This document shows, piece after piece, positions 40,893-49,448 of a stretch of DNA of 64,000 nt (within the stretch, counting starts at the first letter, position 1; each line of letters begins with the position of its first letter). The DNA is taken from the NCBI RefSeq assembly GCF_003315795.1, contig NZ_QMEY01000015.1, positions 62,001-126,000 of the forward strand, given 5' to 3'. A model generated the notes under the pieces. That model was not told where the DNA came from, made no database searches, and saw only the letters and a program-made list of their open reading frames with translations. The position numbers were made by a program, and so were the translations under genes. The DNA comes from Spongiactinospora rosea (GTDB taxonomy: Bacteria > Actinomycetota > Actinomycetes > Streptosporangiales > Streptosporangiaceae).

Positions 40893-41681
40893 ATGACGGA
40901 CGGCGTCACGATCGGCCAGGCGGCGGCGTTCGCCGGCGTCACGGTGAAGACCATCCGGCACTACCACCAGCACAGGCTGATCGACGAACCCCGGCGCGAC
41001 GGTTCGGGCTACCGGCGCTACGGATCGGCCGACCTGCTGCGGCTGGTCCAGATCCGGACGCTGGCCGCCGCCGGCGTACCGCTGGCCGAGGTCAGGGCGA
41101 TACTCGACGCCGACCCCGACCGGTTCGCCGCCGCCCTCGTCGACGTCGAACGTCGCCTCACCGACCGGATCGACGACCTCATCGCGCGGCGTGAGACTCT
41201 GCACCGGCTCGCCACCGGCGACCGCGCCCTGCTGCCCGGCCGCGCGCTCGCCCTCCTGGACAGGGCCGCCGCTCTCGGCTTCACCCCGGATGAGGTGACG
41301 ACGGCCCGGGAGGGCCTGGTACTGATCAAGGCCCTGGTGCCGGAGGGCTTCGACGACTACATCGACCGGATCCAGCGCGCCCTCGACGATCCCGGGTACA
41401 CGTCCTTGATCAAACGCATGTGGCGCGCCGCCGACTGGGAGCCGGACGACCCTCGCATCGACGAACTCGCCACGGCCATCGCCGGCCACTTCCTGGCCCA
41501 TCCCGAACTGCTGCCCATCCCCGCCGGGCTCCAGGCCCGCACCGACAGCGCGATCCGCTACAGCCTGCTCACCCACCACGGCCAGGAGCGGAAGCCGGCC
41601 TGGACCCGGCTGACCGCGCTGATCGAAACGCGGCTGCGCTCGGCCGGCATCGGCCTCGCGGGCACCCGGGACCGGACCTAG
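40893..41681 (+). CDS. MerR-family transcriptional regulator
   Basis: 262 residues. N-terminal MerR HTH: TIGQAAAFAGVTVKTIRHYHQHRLIDEPRRDGSGYRRYGSADLLRLVQIRTLAAAGVPLAEVRAIL, followed by a coiled dimerisation helix and a helical C-terminus (TIPAS-like region) with no obvious metal-binding Cys. I chose the ATG after GCAGGGC; an upstream ATG (40869) overlaps the hydrolase remnant. The 23-bp dyad upstream of the hydrolase is its probable site. It stops 15 bp from the convergent LuxR gene. Confidence 0.88.
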   Translation: MTDGVTIGQAAAFAGVTVKTIRHYHQHRLIDEPRRDGSGYRRYGSADLLRLVQIRTLAAAGVPLAEVRAILDADPDRFAAALVDVERRLTDRIDDLIARRETLHRLATGDRALLPGRALALLDRAAALGFTPDEVTTAREGLVLIKALVPEGFDDYIDRIQRALDDPGYTSLIKRMWRAADWEPDDPRIDELATAIAGHFLAHPELLPIPAGLQARTDSAIRYSLLTHHGQERKPAWTRLTALIETRLRSAGIGLAGTRDRT

Positions 41682-41696
41682 GCGGGTGATCCCCAC

Positions 41697-44348
41697 CTAC
41701 CGCCCGGCCAGGTCGAGGGCGGCGAGTTCGCGGCGCGAGGTGACCCCGAGCTTGGGATATGCCTTGTACAGGTGGTACTCGACGGTCCTGCGGCTGAGGA
41801 ACAGGCGGGCCCCGATCTCACGGCTGCTGTGTCCCTCGGCGGCCAGCCGGATCACCTGCAGTTCCTGGGAGGTCAGCCGGTCGGTCAGCACGGCGGCGGC
41901 CGGGCGGGAGGCGTGCGTGTCATCGCCCGCGGCCCGGAGTTCGGTACGGGTCCGCTCGATCCACGGGGCGGCCCCCAGTCGCTCGAACGTCGCCAGCGCC
42001 GACCGCAGCGGCGCGCGGGCCGCCGACCGGCGGCGGGCGCGGCGCAGCCACTCGCCGTAGAGAAGTTCGGTGCGGGCCCGCTCGAACGGCCGCCCGCCCT
42101 GCCGGTGCAGTTCCAGCGCCCGCAGGTACGCCTCCTCCCCCTCCCCGAGCAGCGCCGCGCAGCGGGCGGCCACCGCCAGCGCCCAGGGAATCCCGCCGCC
42201 CTCGGCCCACGCGCGAAAGCGCCGCAGCGGCGCCTCGGCCTCCTGCGGCCGGCCCAGCCGGACGGCGGCCTCGATGTGGTCGGCGGCCGATGCCATGAGC
42301 ACCGAGACGTGCCGGCCGGGCCCCCGCCAGGCCGAGGCCAGGCGGCGCAGCGCCTGCTCGGGGCGGCCCAGCGACAGGTCGAGCAGGCTGAGCGCGCAGT
42401 CGGCGGCGACGCGGCTGGAGTCGGTCGCGGCGTGGGCCAGACCCCGGCAGCGTTCCTCATCGCCCTCGATCGCGGCGATCCAGGCGAGCACCACGTCCAA
42501 TTCTTCCGCCCTGCGGCGAAGACCGGTGTCACGGGCGATGGCGGCGGCCTCGGCGACCGAGGCGATGGCGTCCCGGTGCAGGCCCACGCGGGTCTGGGCC
42601 TGCGCCTGGGCCTGCAACACCGGTGGCAGCCGCGCGATGAGCCCCTTGGTCCGGTACTCCTCGATCTCGGCGGCGGCCAGGGTGAGGGTGGACTCGTCGT
42701 CCCCGAGGATCACACTGCCGTAGATGGCCCGCAGCCGGTCGCCCCCGTCGCGAGGGGTCTTCCTGGCGCTTTCCACGTGCTCGGCGAGGAGCGGCAGGCC
42801 GCGGCCGGGGTCGCCGTCGAGCAGGTGGGCCATCCCCTGCACGGACGCGTCGGCGCGGCCCAGTTCGCGAAGCCGCGCGGCGGCGGCGCGGATCGGGTCG
42901 GGGCGGCCGGAGAACCACGCGTGACCGGCGGCGGTCCGCAGCATCTCGGCGGCGGCGTCCGGTTCGGCGTGCCGGGCCCGCTCGATGAGGATTTCGGCGG
43001 CGCGGCCCGGTTCGCCCCGCTCGAACTCCACGGCCGAGCGCACCCGGGCCAGGTCGTCCCGTCCGCCGTGGTGGCCGGTGAAGAGCGGTTCGGCGCGCAG
43101 CGCGAGATCGGCCGCCTGCTCGGTACGCCCGGCCAGCAGCGCCGCGGCGGCGGCCTCGGCCAGCCGCTCGGCCCGCACGTGCTCGGCGGGCGTGAGCGCG
43201 GCGGCGCGTTCGTAGAGGCGGGCGGCCGAGGCGTAGGCGGTGCGCCGCCGGGCGCGCCCGGCGGCGTCGGCGAGTTCGGCCGCCACCTGGTCGTCGGGGG
43301 CGGTCGTGAGCGCCAGCAGGTGGTTGGCCCGGCAGTCGGGGACGTCGGTCTCCTCGGCCAGCGCCCGGTGCACGGCGATCCGGTCGGCGAAGGAGGCGCC
43401 CTGGTAGGCGGCCGTCGCGATCAGCGGGTGCCGGAAGGTCACGGCGTCCGCGCCGACGCGCAGCAGCCCGGCCCGTTCGGCCCGCTCCAGGTCCTCCGGC
43501 CCGGTCTCCAGGCGCTTGGCGGCGCGCAGCAGTACGGCCGGCGTGCTCCGCCCTCCGGTGGCGGCCAGCAGGGTGACCAGCCGGACCGGCTCGGGCAGCG
43601 CGGCCAGGCGCGCGCCGAACGCGGCGAGCACCCGGTCGGCGACCGGCAGCCGTTCGGCCTCCGGCCGGTCGCCCGGGTGCGCGCCCTGCCCGGCGGCGAA
43701 CTCGACGAGCGCGAGCGGGTTGCCCGCCGACTCGGCGATGATCCGGTCCCGCAGGTCTGGAGCGAAGGCCCAACCGGCCAGCAGGTCCGCGGCGACGCGC
43801 CCGTCCAGCCTGGGCAGCCGCAGTTCGGCCGCGCCGGCGGCGGCGAAGCCGTCCTCGTCCCTGGCGGCGAACACCATGGCCACGCCTTCGGCGGCCAGTC
43901 GCCGCGCGGCGAACAGCAGCGCGTCCGCGCTGGCCTGGTCCAGCCAGTGGGCGTCGTCCACCAGGCACAGCAGCGGACCGGACTCGGCCAGCTCGGCCAG
44001 CAGCGTCAAGGTGGCCAGGCCCGTGCTGAACCGGTCGGCGGCCTCGGCGGGCCCCTGGCCCAGTACCGCGCGCAGCGCGCCCGCCTGCGGGGCGGGCAGC
44101 GCGCCGATGTGCCGCTGGATCGGCCACAGCAACTGCACCAGCCCGGCGAAGGGCAGCTCCGACTCGGCCTCCACGCCCTGGACGCGCAGCACCCGCATGC
44201 CGGAGGCGGTCCCGGCCGCCCAGTCCAGCAGCGCGGTCTTGCCGATGCCCGCCTCGCCGCGCAGCACGACGACGCCGCTCCGGCCGGCGCGGGCGGCGTC
44301 CAGCAGCTTGCCGAGTTCCGCTTGCTGGGCGGTTCTGCCGTACAGCAC
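41697..44348 (-). CDS. Large LuxR-family (LAL-type) ATPase regulator
   Basis: 883 residues from GTG (VLYGRTAQQ), the usual start of this family. AAA-type ATPase at the N-terminus: Walker A GEAGIGKT at 31-38, Walker B LLCLVDDAHWLD. The middle is a long TPR-like helical solenoid. The C-terminus is a LuxR HTH: LTSQELQVIRLAAEGHSSREIGARLFLSRRTVEYHLYKAYPKLGV. LAL regulators act as activators of secondary metabolism or sugar metabolism genes. Divergent from the MFS exporter across a 169-bp gap, the likely target. The frame stays open upstream of the GTG, but that part is shadow coding. Confidence 0.9.
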   Translation of the reverse strand: MLYGRTAQQAELGKLLDAARAGRSGVVVLRGEAGIGKTALLDWAAGTASGMRVLRVQGVEAESELPFAGLVQLLWPIQRHIGALPAPQAGALRAVLGQGPAEAADRFSTGLATLTLLAELAESGPLLCLVDDAHWLDQASADALLFAARRLAAEGVAMVFAARDEDGFAAAGAAELRLPRLDGRVAADLLAGWAFAPDLRDRIIAESAGNPLALVEFAAGQGAHPGDRPEAERLPVADRVLAAFGARLAALPEPVRLVTLLAATGGRSTPAVLLRAAKRLETGPEDLERAERAGLLRVGADAVTFRHPLIATAAYQGASFADRIAVHRALAEETDVPDCRANHLLALTTAPDDQVAAELADAAGRARRRTAYASAARLYERAAALTPAEHVRAERLAEAAAAALLAGRTEQAADLALRAEPLFTGHHGGRDDLARVRSAVEFERGEPGRAAEILIERARHAEPDAAAEMLRTAAGHAWFSGRPDPIRAAAARLRELGRADASVQGMAHLLDGDPGRGLPLLAEHVESARKTPRDGGDRLRAIYGSVILGDDESTLTLAAAEIEEYRTKGLIARLPPVLQAQAQAQTRVGLHRDAIASVAEAAAIARDTGLRRRAEELDVVLAWIAAIEGDEERCRGLAHAATDSSRVAADCALSLLDLSLGRPEQALRRLASAWRGPGRHVSVLMASAADHIEAAVRLGRPQEAEAPLRRFRAWAEGGGIPWALAVAARCAALLGEGEEAYLRALELHRQGGRPFERARTELLYGEWLRRARRRSAARAPLRSALATFERLGAAPWIERTRTELRAAGDDTHASRPAAAVLTDRLTSQELQVIRLAAEGHSSREIGARLFLSRRTVEYHLYKAYPKLGVTSRRELAALDLAGR

Positions 44349-44378
44349 GTCGTGCAGAACCCGATGAACAGGGCTGAT

Positions 44379-44398
44379 ATTCCGAAACGTTACGGATT
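44379..44398. promoter_or_regulatory. 20-bp dyad between LuxR ATPase and MFS genes
   Basis: ATTCCGAAACGTTACGGATT, symmetrical at 16 of 20 positions with AACGTT at its centre. It lies 31 bp upstream of the LuxR start. It is the only A+T-rich segment of the divergent gap. Confidence 0.45.
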
Positions 44399-44517
44399 CG
44401 GCCCGTAATGCCTGGTTCGTAGCGTCATCTCGTCGCGTCGTTGACCTGCCGCCCGCCCGCCCGCGCGACGACCTGACGGCGGGACCGGCACACCCGAGAT
44501 CATGTGCGGAGTTCGTG

Positions 44518-45957
44518 ATGTCGCAGATGAGTCCACGAGCGGGATGGAGCCTGGCGCTGCTGGCGCTCGGCCATCTCATGACCAGCCTGGACTTCACCAT
44601 CATTTATGTGGCGCTGCCTGAACTGGGGGCCGACATCGGCTTTTCCGCCCACTCGCTGCAGTGGGTGGTCAGCGTCTACGCCGTCTTCTACGGCGGTTTC
44701 CTGCTCCTCGGCGGGCGGCTTTCCGACCTGCTCGGCCGCCGCCGGATGTTCGTGCTCGGCATGGCCCTGTACGCGGTCGCCTCGGTGCTCGGCGGCCTGG
44801 CCACCACGCCGCAGATGCTGCTCGGCGCCCGCGTCCTGCAGGGCCTGGGCGGCGCGGTGCTGTTCCCGGCCGTGCTCTCGCTGGTCAACACCACCTTCGC
44901 CGAGGGCAGGGAACGCAACCGCGCCCTGACGGTGTGGGCGATGGCGGGCGCGGGCGGCCTGAGCATCGGCTCGCTGGCCGGTGGCGTGCTCACCCAGGCG
45001 CTGGGCTGGGAGGCCGTCTTCTACGTGAACGTGCCGCCCGCCGTCATCGGCATCATCGCCGCGCTGCGGCTGCTGCCCGCCGACGGGCGCGTCGCCGCGG
45101 GGCGCGTGGACATCCCCGGCGCGCTGACCGGCACGGCCGGTGTCACGTTGCTGATCTTCGCGATCGCCCAGGGGTCGGAGGCGGGCTGGACGCCCATCGC
45201 CGTCGCCGCGGCGGTGCTGTCGCCGGTACTGATCGCCGTGTTCCTCATCCTGCAGGCGCGCGGGAGGCAGCCGCTGATGCCGCTGCGGTTGTTCGGCAAC
45301 CGGGCGCACCGCGCGGCGGTGGTGATCATCTTGGTGTTCGGGCTGACCATGCAGGCCGTACCCTACTTCCTGACCATGTACTTCCAAGGCGTGCTCGGGT
45401 TCTCGGCGCTGCAGACGGGTGTGGCGTTCCTGGGGCCCACACTGATGATCACCTTCGCCAACTACATCAGCGAAAGGCTCGTCCACCGGCTGGGCACCCG
45501 GACCACGCTGATCATCGGCATCCTGCTGAACGCCCTCGGCGGCGTCCTGCTGGGCCTCGGGTTCACCGCCGACGGCTCCTACCTCACGGTGCTGGCCGGG
45601 ATCGTGGTGGTCGGCCTGGGGATGGGCGTGACCTACGAGGGTATGTGGATCGCCGCGGGGACCGGCGTGCCCGCGGCTGACCAGGGGCTCGCCTCCGGGG
45701 TGGCCTCCACGGCGCTGCAGGTGGGCGCGGGGGCGGGGCTCGCCGTCCTGGTGGCCGTGGCCAACGCGGGGCTGGGCGGGCTTCAGGGTGAGGGGCTGCG
45801 CGTGGCCATGGCCGGAGGCATGCGCGACGCGGCGTTCGTGATCGGCGCGGGCGCCTTGCCGGCCATTCTGGCCGCGGTCGCACTCCCCCGCCGCACGGCC
45901 GAACAGGCCGCCTCGGCGACCGTCACGGCCGAGTCGGCCCCGGCGGGCAAGGGGTGA
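44518..45957 (+). CDS. MFS drug exporter (DHA2-like, 14-TM type)
   Basis: 479 residues with 12-14 hydrophobic segments. Typical DHA2 signatures: SLDFTIIYVALPELGADIGFSAHSLQWVVSVYAVFYGGFLLLGGRLSDLLGRRRMFV (motif A, G-R-L-S-D-L-L-G-R-R) and the helix-5 motif in GAGGLSIGSLAGGVLTQALGWEAVFYVNVP. It likely exports a small drug or metabolite using the proton gradient. The start ATG follows GTG by one codon. Divergent from the LuxR ATPase regulator. Confidence 0.9.
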   Translation: MSQMSPRAGWSLALLALGHLMTSLDFTIIYVALPELGADIGFSAHSLQWVVSVYAVFYGGFLLLGGRLSDLLGRRRMFVLGMALYAVASVLGGLATTPQMLLGARVLQGLGGAVLFPAVLSLVNTTFAEGRERNRALTVWAMAGAGGLSIGSLAGGVLTQALGWEAVFYVNVPPAVIGIIAALRLLPADGRVAAGRVDIPGALTGTAGVTLLIFAIAQGSEAGWTPIAVAAAVLSPVLIAVFLILQARGRQPLMPLRLFGNRAHRAAVVIILVFGLTMQAVPYFLTMYFQGVLGFSALQTGVAFLGPTLMITFANYISERLVHRLGTRTTLIIGILLNALGGVLLGLGFTADGSYLTVLAGIVVVGLGMGVTYEGMWIAAGTGVPAADQGLASGVASTALQVGAGAGLAVLVAVANAGLGGLQGEGLRVAMAGGMRDAAFVIGAGALPAILAAVALPRRTAEQAASATVTAESAPAGKG

Positions 45958-46018
45958 CGCCATCGTGGAGCAGCGCGTGGAAGTTGCGTTGACGCCACGA
46001 TGACGTCATAGTGGTGCC

Positions 46019-46513
46019 ATGGATCTGATGCCGTACGTCGACCGGCTCCGCAGTGAGCTGGCGGCCGCCGCCGCGACCGGTGGGGAGGAGTCCCGTGCCG
46101 TGGCCGAGCGGCTGACCGGGGCGCTGGAGCCGGCTGCCCGGCTCGCCCTGCTCGAAGCGCTGTCCGCGGCCGCGGGCGAGATCACCAGCGATCTCGCGCC
46201 GGGCTCGGTCGAGGTGCGGCTGCGCGGGCGCGACCCGCGCTTCGTGGTGACCGTGCCGCCCTCGCACTCCGCGCCGCCGCCGTACGGCCAGGCCCCCGAA
46301 CCGGCACCGCCCGTCCCCGACGCCGACGAAGGCGGCACGGCACGCGTCTCGCTGCGCGTCCCCGAGCAGCTGAAGACGCGCGTCGAGGAGGCCGCCGGCC
46401 GGGCGGGCCTGTCGCTCAACGCCTGGCTGGTGCGGGCCCTGACCGCCGCGGTCCAGGGAGAGGAGCCCCGGCGGCAGCAGAGCGGGCACCGCTACACCGG
46501 CTGGGTCCGTTAA
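46019..46513 (+). CDS. Ribbon-helix-helix protein (HicB/antitoxin-like C-terminus)
   Basis: 164 residues. The N-terminal half is helical and alanine-rich, the middle is a Pro-rich linker (HSAPPPYGQAPEPAPPVP), and the C-terminal part ARVSLRVPEQLKTRVEEAAGRAGLSLNAWLVRALTAAV is a ribbon-helix-helix DNA-binding fold. Similar actinobacterial proteins are annotated as HicB-like antitoxins, but no HicA toxin is adjacent. It precedes the DUF4097 gene by 70 bp on the same strand, as is common for that pair, so a regulatory role there is plausible. A palindrome ATGACGTCAT lies 9 bp upstream of the start. Confidence 0.75.
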   Translation: MDLMPYVDRLRSELAAAAATGGEESRAVAERLTGALEPAARLALLEALSAAAGEITSDLAPGSVEVRLRGRDPRFVVTVPPSHSAPPPYGQAPEPAPPVPDADEGGTARVSLRVPEQLKTRVEEAAGRAGLSLNAWLVRALTAAVQGEEPRRQQSGHRYTGWVR

Positions 46514-46582
46514 CCCCGACCACCCCCAGACGCCGGCCCCGCCGGGGCGGAACGGCCCCGCGACCATGAAGGAGGGCACGCC

Positions 46583-47425
46583 GTGCCAGCATTCGACACG
46601 CCCGAGCCGATCTCCGCCACGATCTCGATCGGCACCGGCAGTGTCCGGATCAACGCCGGCGACCGCGGCGACACCCTCGTCGAGGTGCGCCCCAGCGACG
46701 CGTTCAACGACGCCGACGTACGGGCCGCCGAGCAGGCCAAGGTCGAGTTCTCCCAGGGCCACCTGCTGGTGAAGGCGGCCAGGGGCCGGACGATCTCGCT
46801 GTTCGGGTGGGGCGGCTCGGTCGAGGTGACCATCGACCTGCCGGCCGGATCGCGCGTCGAGGCCGACGCGGCGGCCGACATCCACGTCCAGGGCAGGCTG
46901 GCCGACTCCACCTTCAGGACCGGCAGCGGCGACATCTGGCTGGACCGCACCGGCAGGCTGCGCGCCGACAGCGCCAACGGCGACATCACCGTGTCGGCGA
47001 CCCAGGGGGCCACCGACATCACCGCCGCCAACGGCGCGATCAGGGTCGGCAAGATCGACGGCACCGCCGTGGTCAAGAGCGCCAACGGCGGCATCACCGT
47101 CGGCGAGGTGACCGGCGACAGCCGGTTGAGCACCGCCTACGGCGACATATCGGTGGGCCTGGCCCTGGCCTCGGTCGATGCCCGGACCTCGACCGGCGGC
47201 ATCCGCGTCGGCGAGGCCGTGCGCGGCTCGATCACCCTGGAGACCGGCTACGGCGACCTGGAGGTCGGCATCCGCGCGGGCAGCGCCGCCTGGCTCGACG
47301 TGAGCGCGCCCTACGGCGGGGTGCGCACGTCCCTTTCGGCGGCGGACGGCCCGCTGCCCTCCGAAGAGACCGTCGAGGTGCGCGCGGGCACCTCCTACGG
47401 CGAGATCTTCATCCACCGCGCCTGA
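46583..47425 (+). CDS. DUF4097 beta-helix repeat protein
   Basis: 280 residues from GTG with GAAGGAGG upstream. The sequence is a series of short beta-strand repeats of the form xxVxxxNGDIxVxxxxG: SANGDITVSATQG, AANGAIRVGKIDG, SANGGITVGEVTG, TAYGDISVG, TSTGGIRVG, TGYGDLEVG. These form a right-handed beta solenoid (adhesin-like DUF4097 fold). It has no signal peptide or membrane anchor. Similar proteins in actinomycetes follow RHH/HicB-like genes, as here. Function unknown. Confidence 0.88.
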   Translation: MPAFDTPEPISATISIGTGSVRINAGDRGDTLVEVRPSDAFNDADVRAAEQAKVEFSQGHLLVKAARGRTISLFGWGGSVEVTIDLPAGSRVEADAAADIHVQGRLADSTFRTGSGDIWLDRTGRLRADSANGDITVSATQGATDITAANGAIRVGKIDGTAVVKSANGGITVGEVTGDSRLSTAYGDISVGLALASVDARTSTGGIRVGEAVRGSITLETGYGDLEVGIRAGSAAWLDVSAPYGGVRTSLSAADGPLPSEETVEVRAGTSYGEIFIHRA

Positions 47426-47547
47426 CCCGCGCCCCCGCCCGGCGGAGATCGTCCTTTCCGGGTTTCTTACCGGCCGGATGTCGAGGACGGCCGGACGTCT
47501 CCGATCTACTGATGAAAGCCGCCAGGACGACGCTGAGGAGCGGAGCC

Positions 47548-47910
47548 GTGAAGTACATGCTCATGATCTACAACAACCCGGCCATCTGGGAGGCCCTGCC
47601 GGAGCAGGAACGCGAGTCGGCGATGGCCGAGGCGGGCGCGCTGATGGCCGAGTTGGAGAGCACCGGCGAGTGGATCGGCGGCGAGGCGCTGGCGGACCCG
47701 TCCACCAGCAGGACGGTACGCGTGCGCGAGGGGGTGCCCGCCGTCACCGACGGCCCCTACCTGGAGGCCAAGGAGCACCTGGCCGGATACTGCCTGGTCG
47801 AGTGCGAGAGCCTGGAGCGGGCCACCGAGATCGCCGCGCGCTGGCCGGACGCCCGCTACACCGGCATGGAGGTCCGGCCGCTGATGAACGGCGCGGGCAT
47901 GGAGATGTGA
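47548..47910 (+). CDS. YCII-related (DGPF) domain protein
   Basis: 120 residues from GTG (VKYMLMIYNN). The family hallmarks are present: an N-terminal KYMLMIY strand, VTDGPYLEAKEHLAGYCLVECESLERATEIAARWP, ending in EVRPLM. YCII proteins are small ferredoxin-fold dimers; in actinomycetes they are usually encoded beside ECF sigma factors, but none lies beside this one. RBS GAGGAG. It converges on the WYL regulator gene. Confidence 0.88.
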   Translation: MKYMLMIYNNPAIWEALPEQERESAMAEAGALMAELESTGEWIGGEALADPSTSRTVRVREGVPAVTDGPYLEAKEHLAGYCLVECESLERATEIAARWPDARYTGMEVRPLMNGAGMEM

Positions 47911-47935
47911 CCGTTCACCGCGTCGGCCGCGACCG

Positions 47936-48916
47936 TCAGGATGACGCCTCGTAGCGGGCGGCGATCGCGGCGGCGCGGTCGCGCAGGGAGTCGCGCAGCC
48001 ACTGCGGGCTCAGGGCTTCGGCGTCCGTGGTGAGCTGCCACAGCGCCCATTCGGCGTGCCAGGCGTCCTGGTAGGTCACCTCCAGCCGGAGCCAGCCGTC
48101 CGCGTCGGATTCCGTGCCGGGGTCTTCGGCGCGGACGGCCACCGCGGTGCCCGCCAGTTGGTCTCGCCGGGACGGCTTCACCCGCACCCGCACGGGGATC
48201 TGGTCGGGCAGGAACCGCGCGCAGCGTTCGCGCCAGAGCCGGTCCAGGTCGACCTCCGCCGGTCGCTGCGCCGGTTCGGGCAGTTCCTCGGCGGCCAGCA
48301 TCCGCGACAGCCGGTAGGTGCGGTCCTCGCCGGATCTGGTGGCCAGCAGGTAGGCCCGGTCGCGTACGGTGACCAGGCCGATCGGGTCCACCGTGCGCCA
48401 CTGCGGCGCCCGGCCCATGGCCGCGTAGTGGATGCGCAGCTTGCGTCCGGCCAGCACCGCGCTACGGACCTCGATCATCGTGGCGTCGGGCACGTCCTCG
48501 GTGGCCGGCCTGCGGGAGAGCAGGTCGGTCTCCGGGTCGATGAGGAACCGCCGGGCCGCGTCACTGGCAGTGGCCCGATGGCCTTCCGGCAGCGCGTCGG
48601 CCACCTTGCGCAACGCCGAGGCGAGCGCCGGACCGAGGCCGAACACCTGCTCGCCGCGCCCCGATCCGGCGGCCAGCAGGGCAAGGGCCTCGTCGTGGTT
48701 CAGCCCGGTCAGCTCGGTGCGGAAGCCGGGTGACAGCGCGAAGCCGCCGTGCCTGCCGCGCTCGGCGTAGACGGGGACGCCCGCCGCGGACAGCGCCTCG
48801 ATGTCGCGCAGCACCGTGCGGGTGGACACCCCCAGCTCGCGGGCCAGCGCGGTCGCGCTCAACCGGCCGCGCTGGCGCAGCAGCAGCACCAGCGACACCA
48901 ACCGGTCGGCACGCAT
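47936..48916 (-). CDS. HTH-WYL domain transcriptional regulator
   Basis: 326 residues. N-terminal DeoR-like HTH (ADRLVSLVLLLRQRGRLSATALARELGVSTRTVLRDIEALSAAGVPVYAERGRHGGFAL), then the WYL domain near 145-215 (RKLRIHYAAMGRAPQWRTVDPIGLVTVRDRAYLLAT; the W-Y-L strand is degenerate, RAYLLAT) and a WCX C-terminal extension. WYL proteins sense ligands, often nucleotides, and repress or activate neighbours. Divergent from RidA across 96 bp with a perfect dyad, so likely controls that gene. Confidence 0.9.
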   Translation of the reverse strand: MRADRLVSLVLLLRQRGRLSATALARELGVSTRTVLRDIEALSAAGVPVYAERGRHGGFALSPGFRTELTGLNHDEALALLAAGSGRGEQVFGLGPALASALRKVADALPEGHRATASDAARRFLIDPETDLLSRRPATEDVPDATMIEVRSAVLAGRKLRIHYAAMGRAPQWRTVDPIGLVTVRDRAYLLATRSGEDRTYRLSRMLAAEELPEPAQRPAEVDLDRLWRERCARFLPDQIPVRVRVKPSRRDQLAGTAVAVRAEDPGTESDADGWLRLEVTYQDAWHAEWALWQLTTDAEALSPQWLRDSLRDRAAAIAARYEASS

Positions 48917-48937
48917 AGCGAGAAATTTACCGGAATA

Positions 48938-48956
48938 CACGACAAAGGATGTCGTG
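48938..48956. promoter_or_regulatory. Perfect 19-bp dyad between WYL regulator and RidA gene
   Basis: Arms CACGACA (48938-48944) and TGTCGTG (48950-48956) with spacer AAGGA. It lies 22 bp from the WYL start codon and 57 bp from the RidA start. Likely operator of the WYL regulator. Confidence 0.65.
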
Positions 48957-49012
48957 ATTCGCTGGGAGGCTTGCCACCGCGACATCAACCAACGCGATCG
49001 TATGGAGTCGAT

Positions 49013-49414
49013 ATGGCAGTGCAGCGGACGGCGGTCAACCCGTGGCCGTGGTCGGTGGAGCTGGGGTACAACCAGGGCGAGCTGGTCTCCGGGCAGACCC
49101 GGACCCTGTACTGCTCCGGGCAGACCGCGATGAGCGCCGAGGGCAAGCCCGAGCACGCCGATGACATGGCCGGGCAACTGGCATCGAGCCTGGACAACCT
49201 GGAGGCCGTGCTCGGCGAGGCCGGGATGACCCTGGCCGACCTCGTCCGGCTCAACGTCTACACCACCGACGTCGATCTGCTCTTCCAGCACTACGGCGTG
49301 CTGGCGTCGAGGCTGGGCGCCGCCGGAGTGGCGCCGTCCACCACGATGCTCGGGGTGACCCGGCTGGCGATCCCCGGCCTGATGGTCGAACTGGAGGGCA
49401 CCGCCGTCGCCTGA
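49013..49414 (+). CDS. RidA-family protein
   Basis: 133 residues. RidA core: WSVELGYNQGELVSGQTRTLYCSGQTAMSAEGKPEHADDMAGQLASSLDNLEAVLGEAGMTLADLVRLNVYTTDVD and ending MLGVTRLAIPGLMVELEGTAVA, with the family's terminal Arg-x-x-x-P/L-E pattern (RLAIPGLMVELE). It deaminates enamines or imines. It is the only gene likely to be regulated by the divergent WYL protein, with a dyad in the shared gap. A GC-rich hairpin after the stop serves it and the convergent response regulator. Confidence 0.88.
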   Translation: MAVQRTAVNPWPWSVELGYNQGELVSGQTRTLYCSGQTAMSAEGKPEHADDMAGQLASSLDNLEAVLGEAGMTLADLVRLNVYTTDVDLLFQHYGVLASRLGAAGVAPSTTMLGVTRLAIPGLMVELEGTAVA

Positions 49415-49422
49415 GGTGACCG

Positions 49423-49442
49423 GCCCCGCCCCCGGGCGGGGC
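49423..49442. terminator. GC hairpin between convergent RidA and response-regulator genes
   Basis: GCCCCGCCC / GGGCGGGGC perfect 9-bp arms around two central bases, 8 bp after the RidA stop and 6 bp before the response-regulator stop on the other strand. No T-run. Placement between convergent stops supports a bidirectional terminator. Confidence 0.6.
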
Positions 49443-49448
49443 TCCTCG

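Noticed and set aside
41772..44408. An 878-codon open frame on the plus strand opposite the LuxR ATPase gene
   Set aside because: It is a shadow: strand-opposite GC-rich coding creates long frames. Its composition is Gly/Arg/Pro/Gln rich with no domain, whereas the opposite strand carries Walker and LuxR motifs.
44349..44603. Start of the LuxR ATPase at 44603
   Set aside because: The extra 85 residues overlap the divergent MFS promoter and start and lack family similarity; the family begins at LYGR, which fits GTG 44348.
45958..46009. CGCCATCGTGG/CCACGATGACG inverted repeat and ATGACGTCAT upstream of the ribbon-helix-helix gene
   Set aside because: Ten of eleven positions pair, but the first arm overlaps the MFS stop and the fit is modest; kept only as a note in the gene entry, not as a feature.
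46536..46548. GCCCC/GGGGC hairpin between the ribbon-helix-helix and DUF4097 genes
   Set aside because: Stem of 5-6 bp and within a likely co-transcribed pair; too weak to call.
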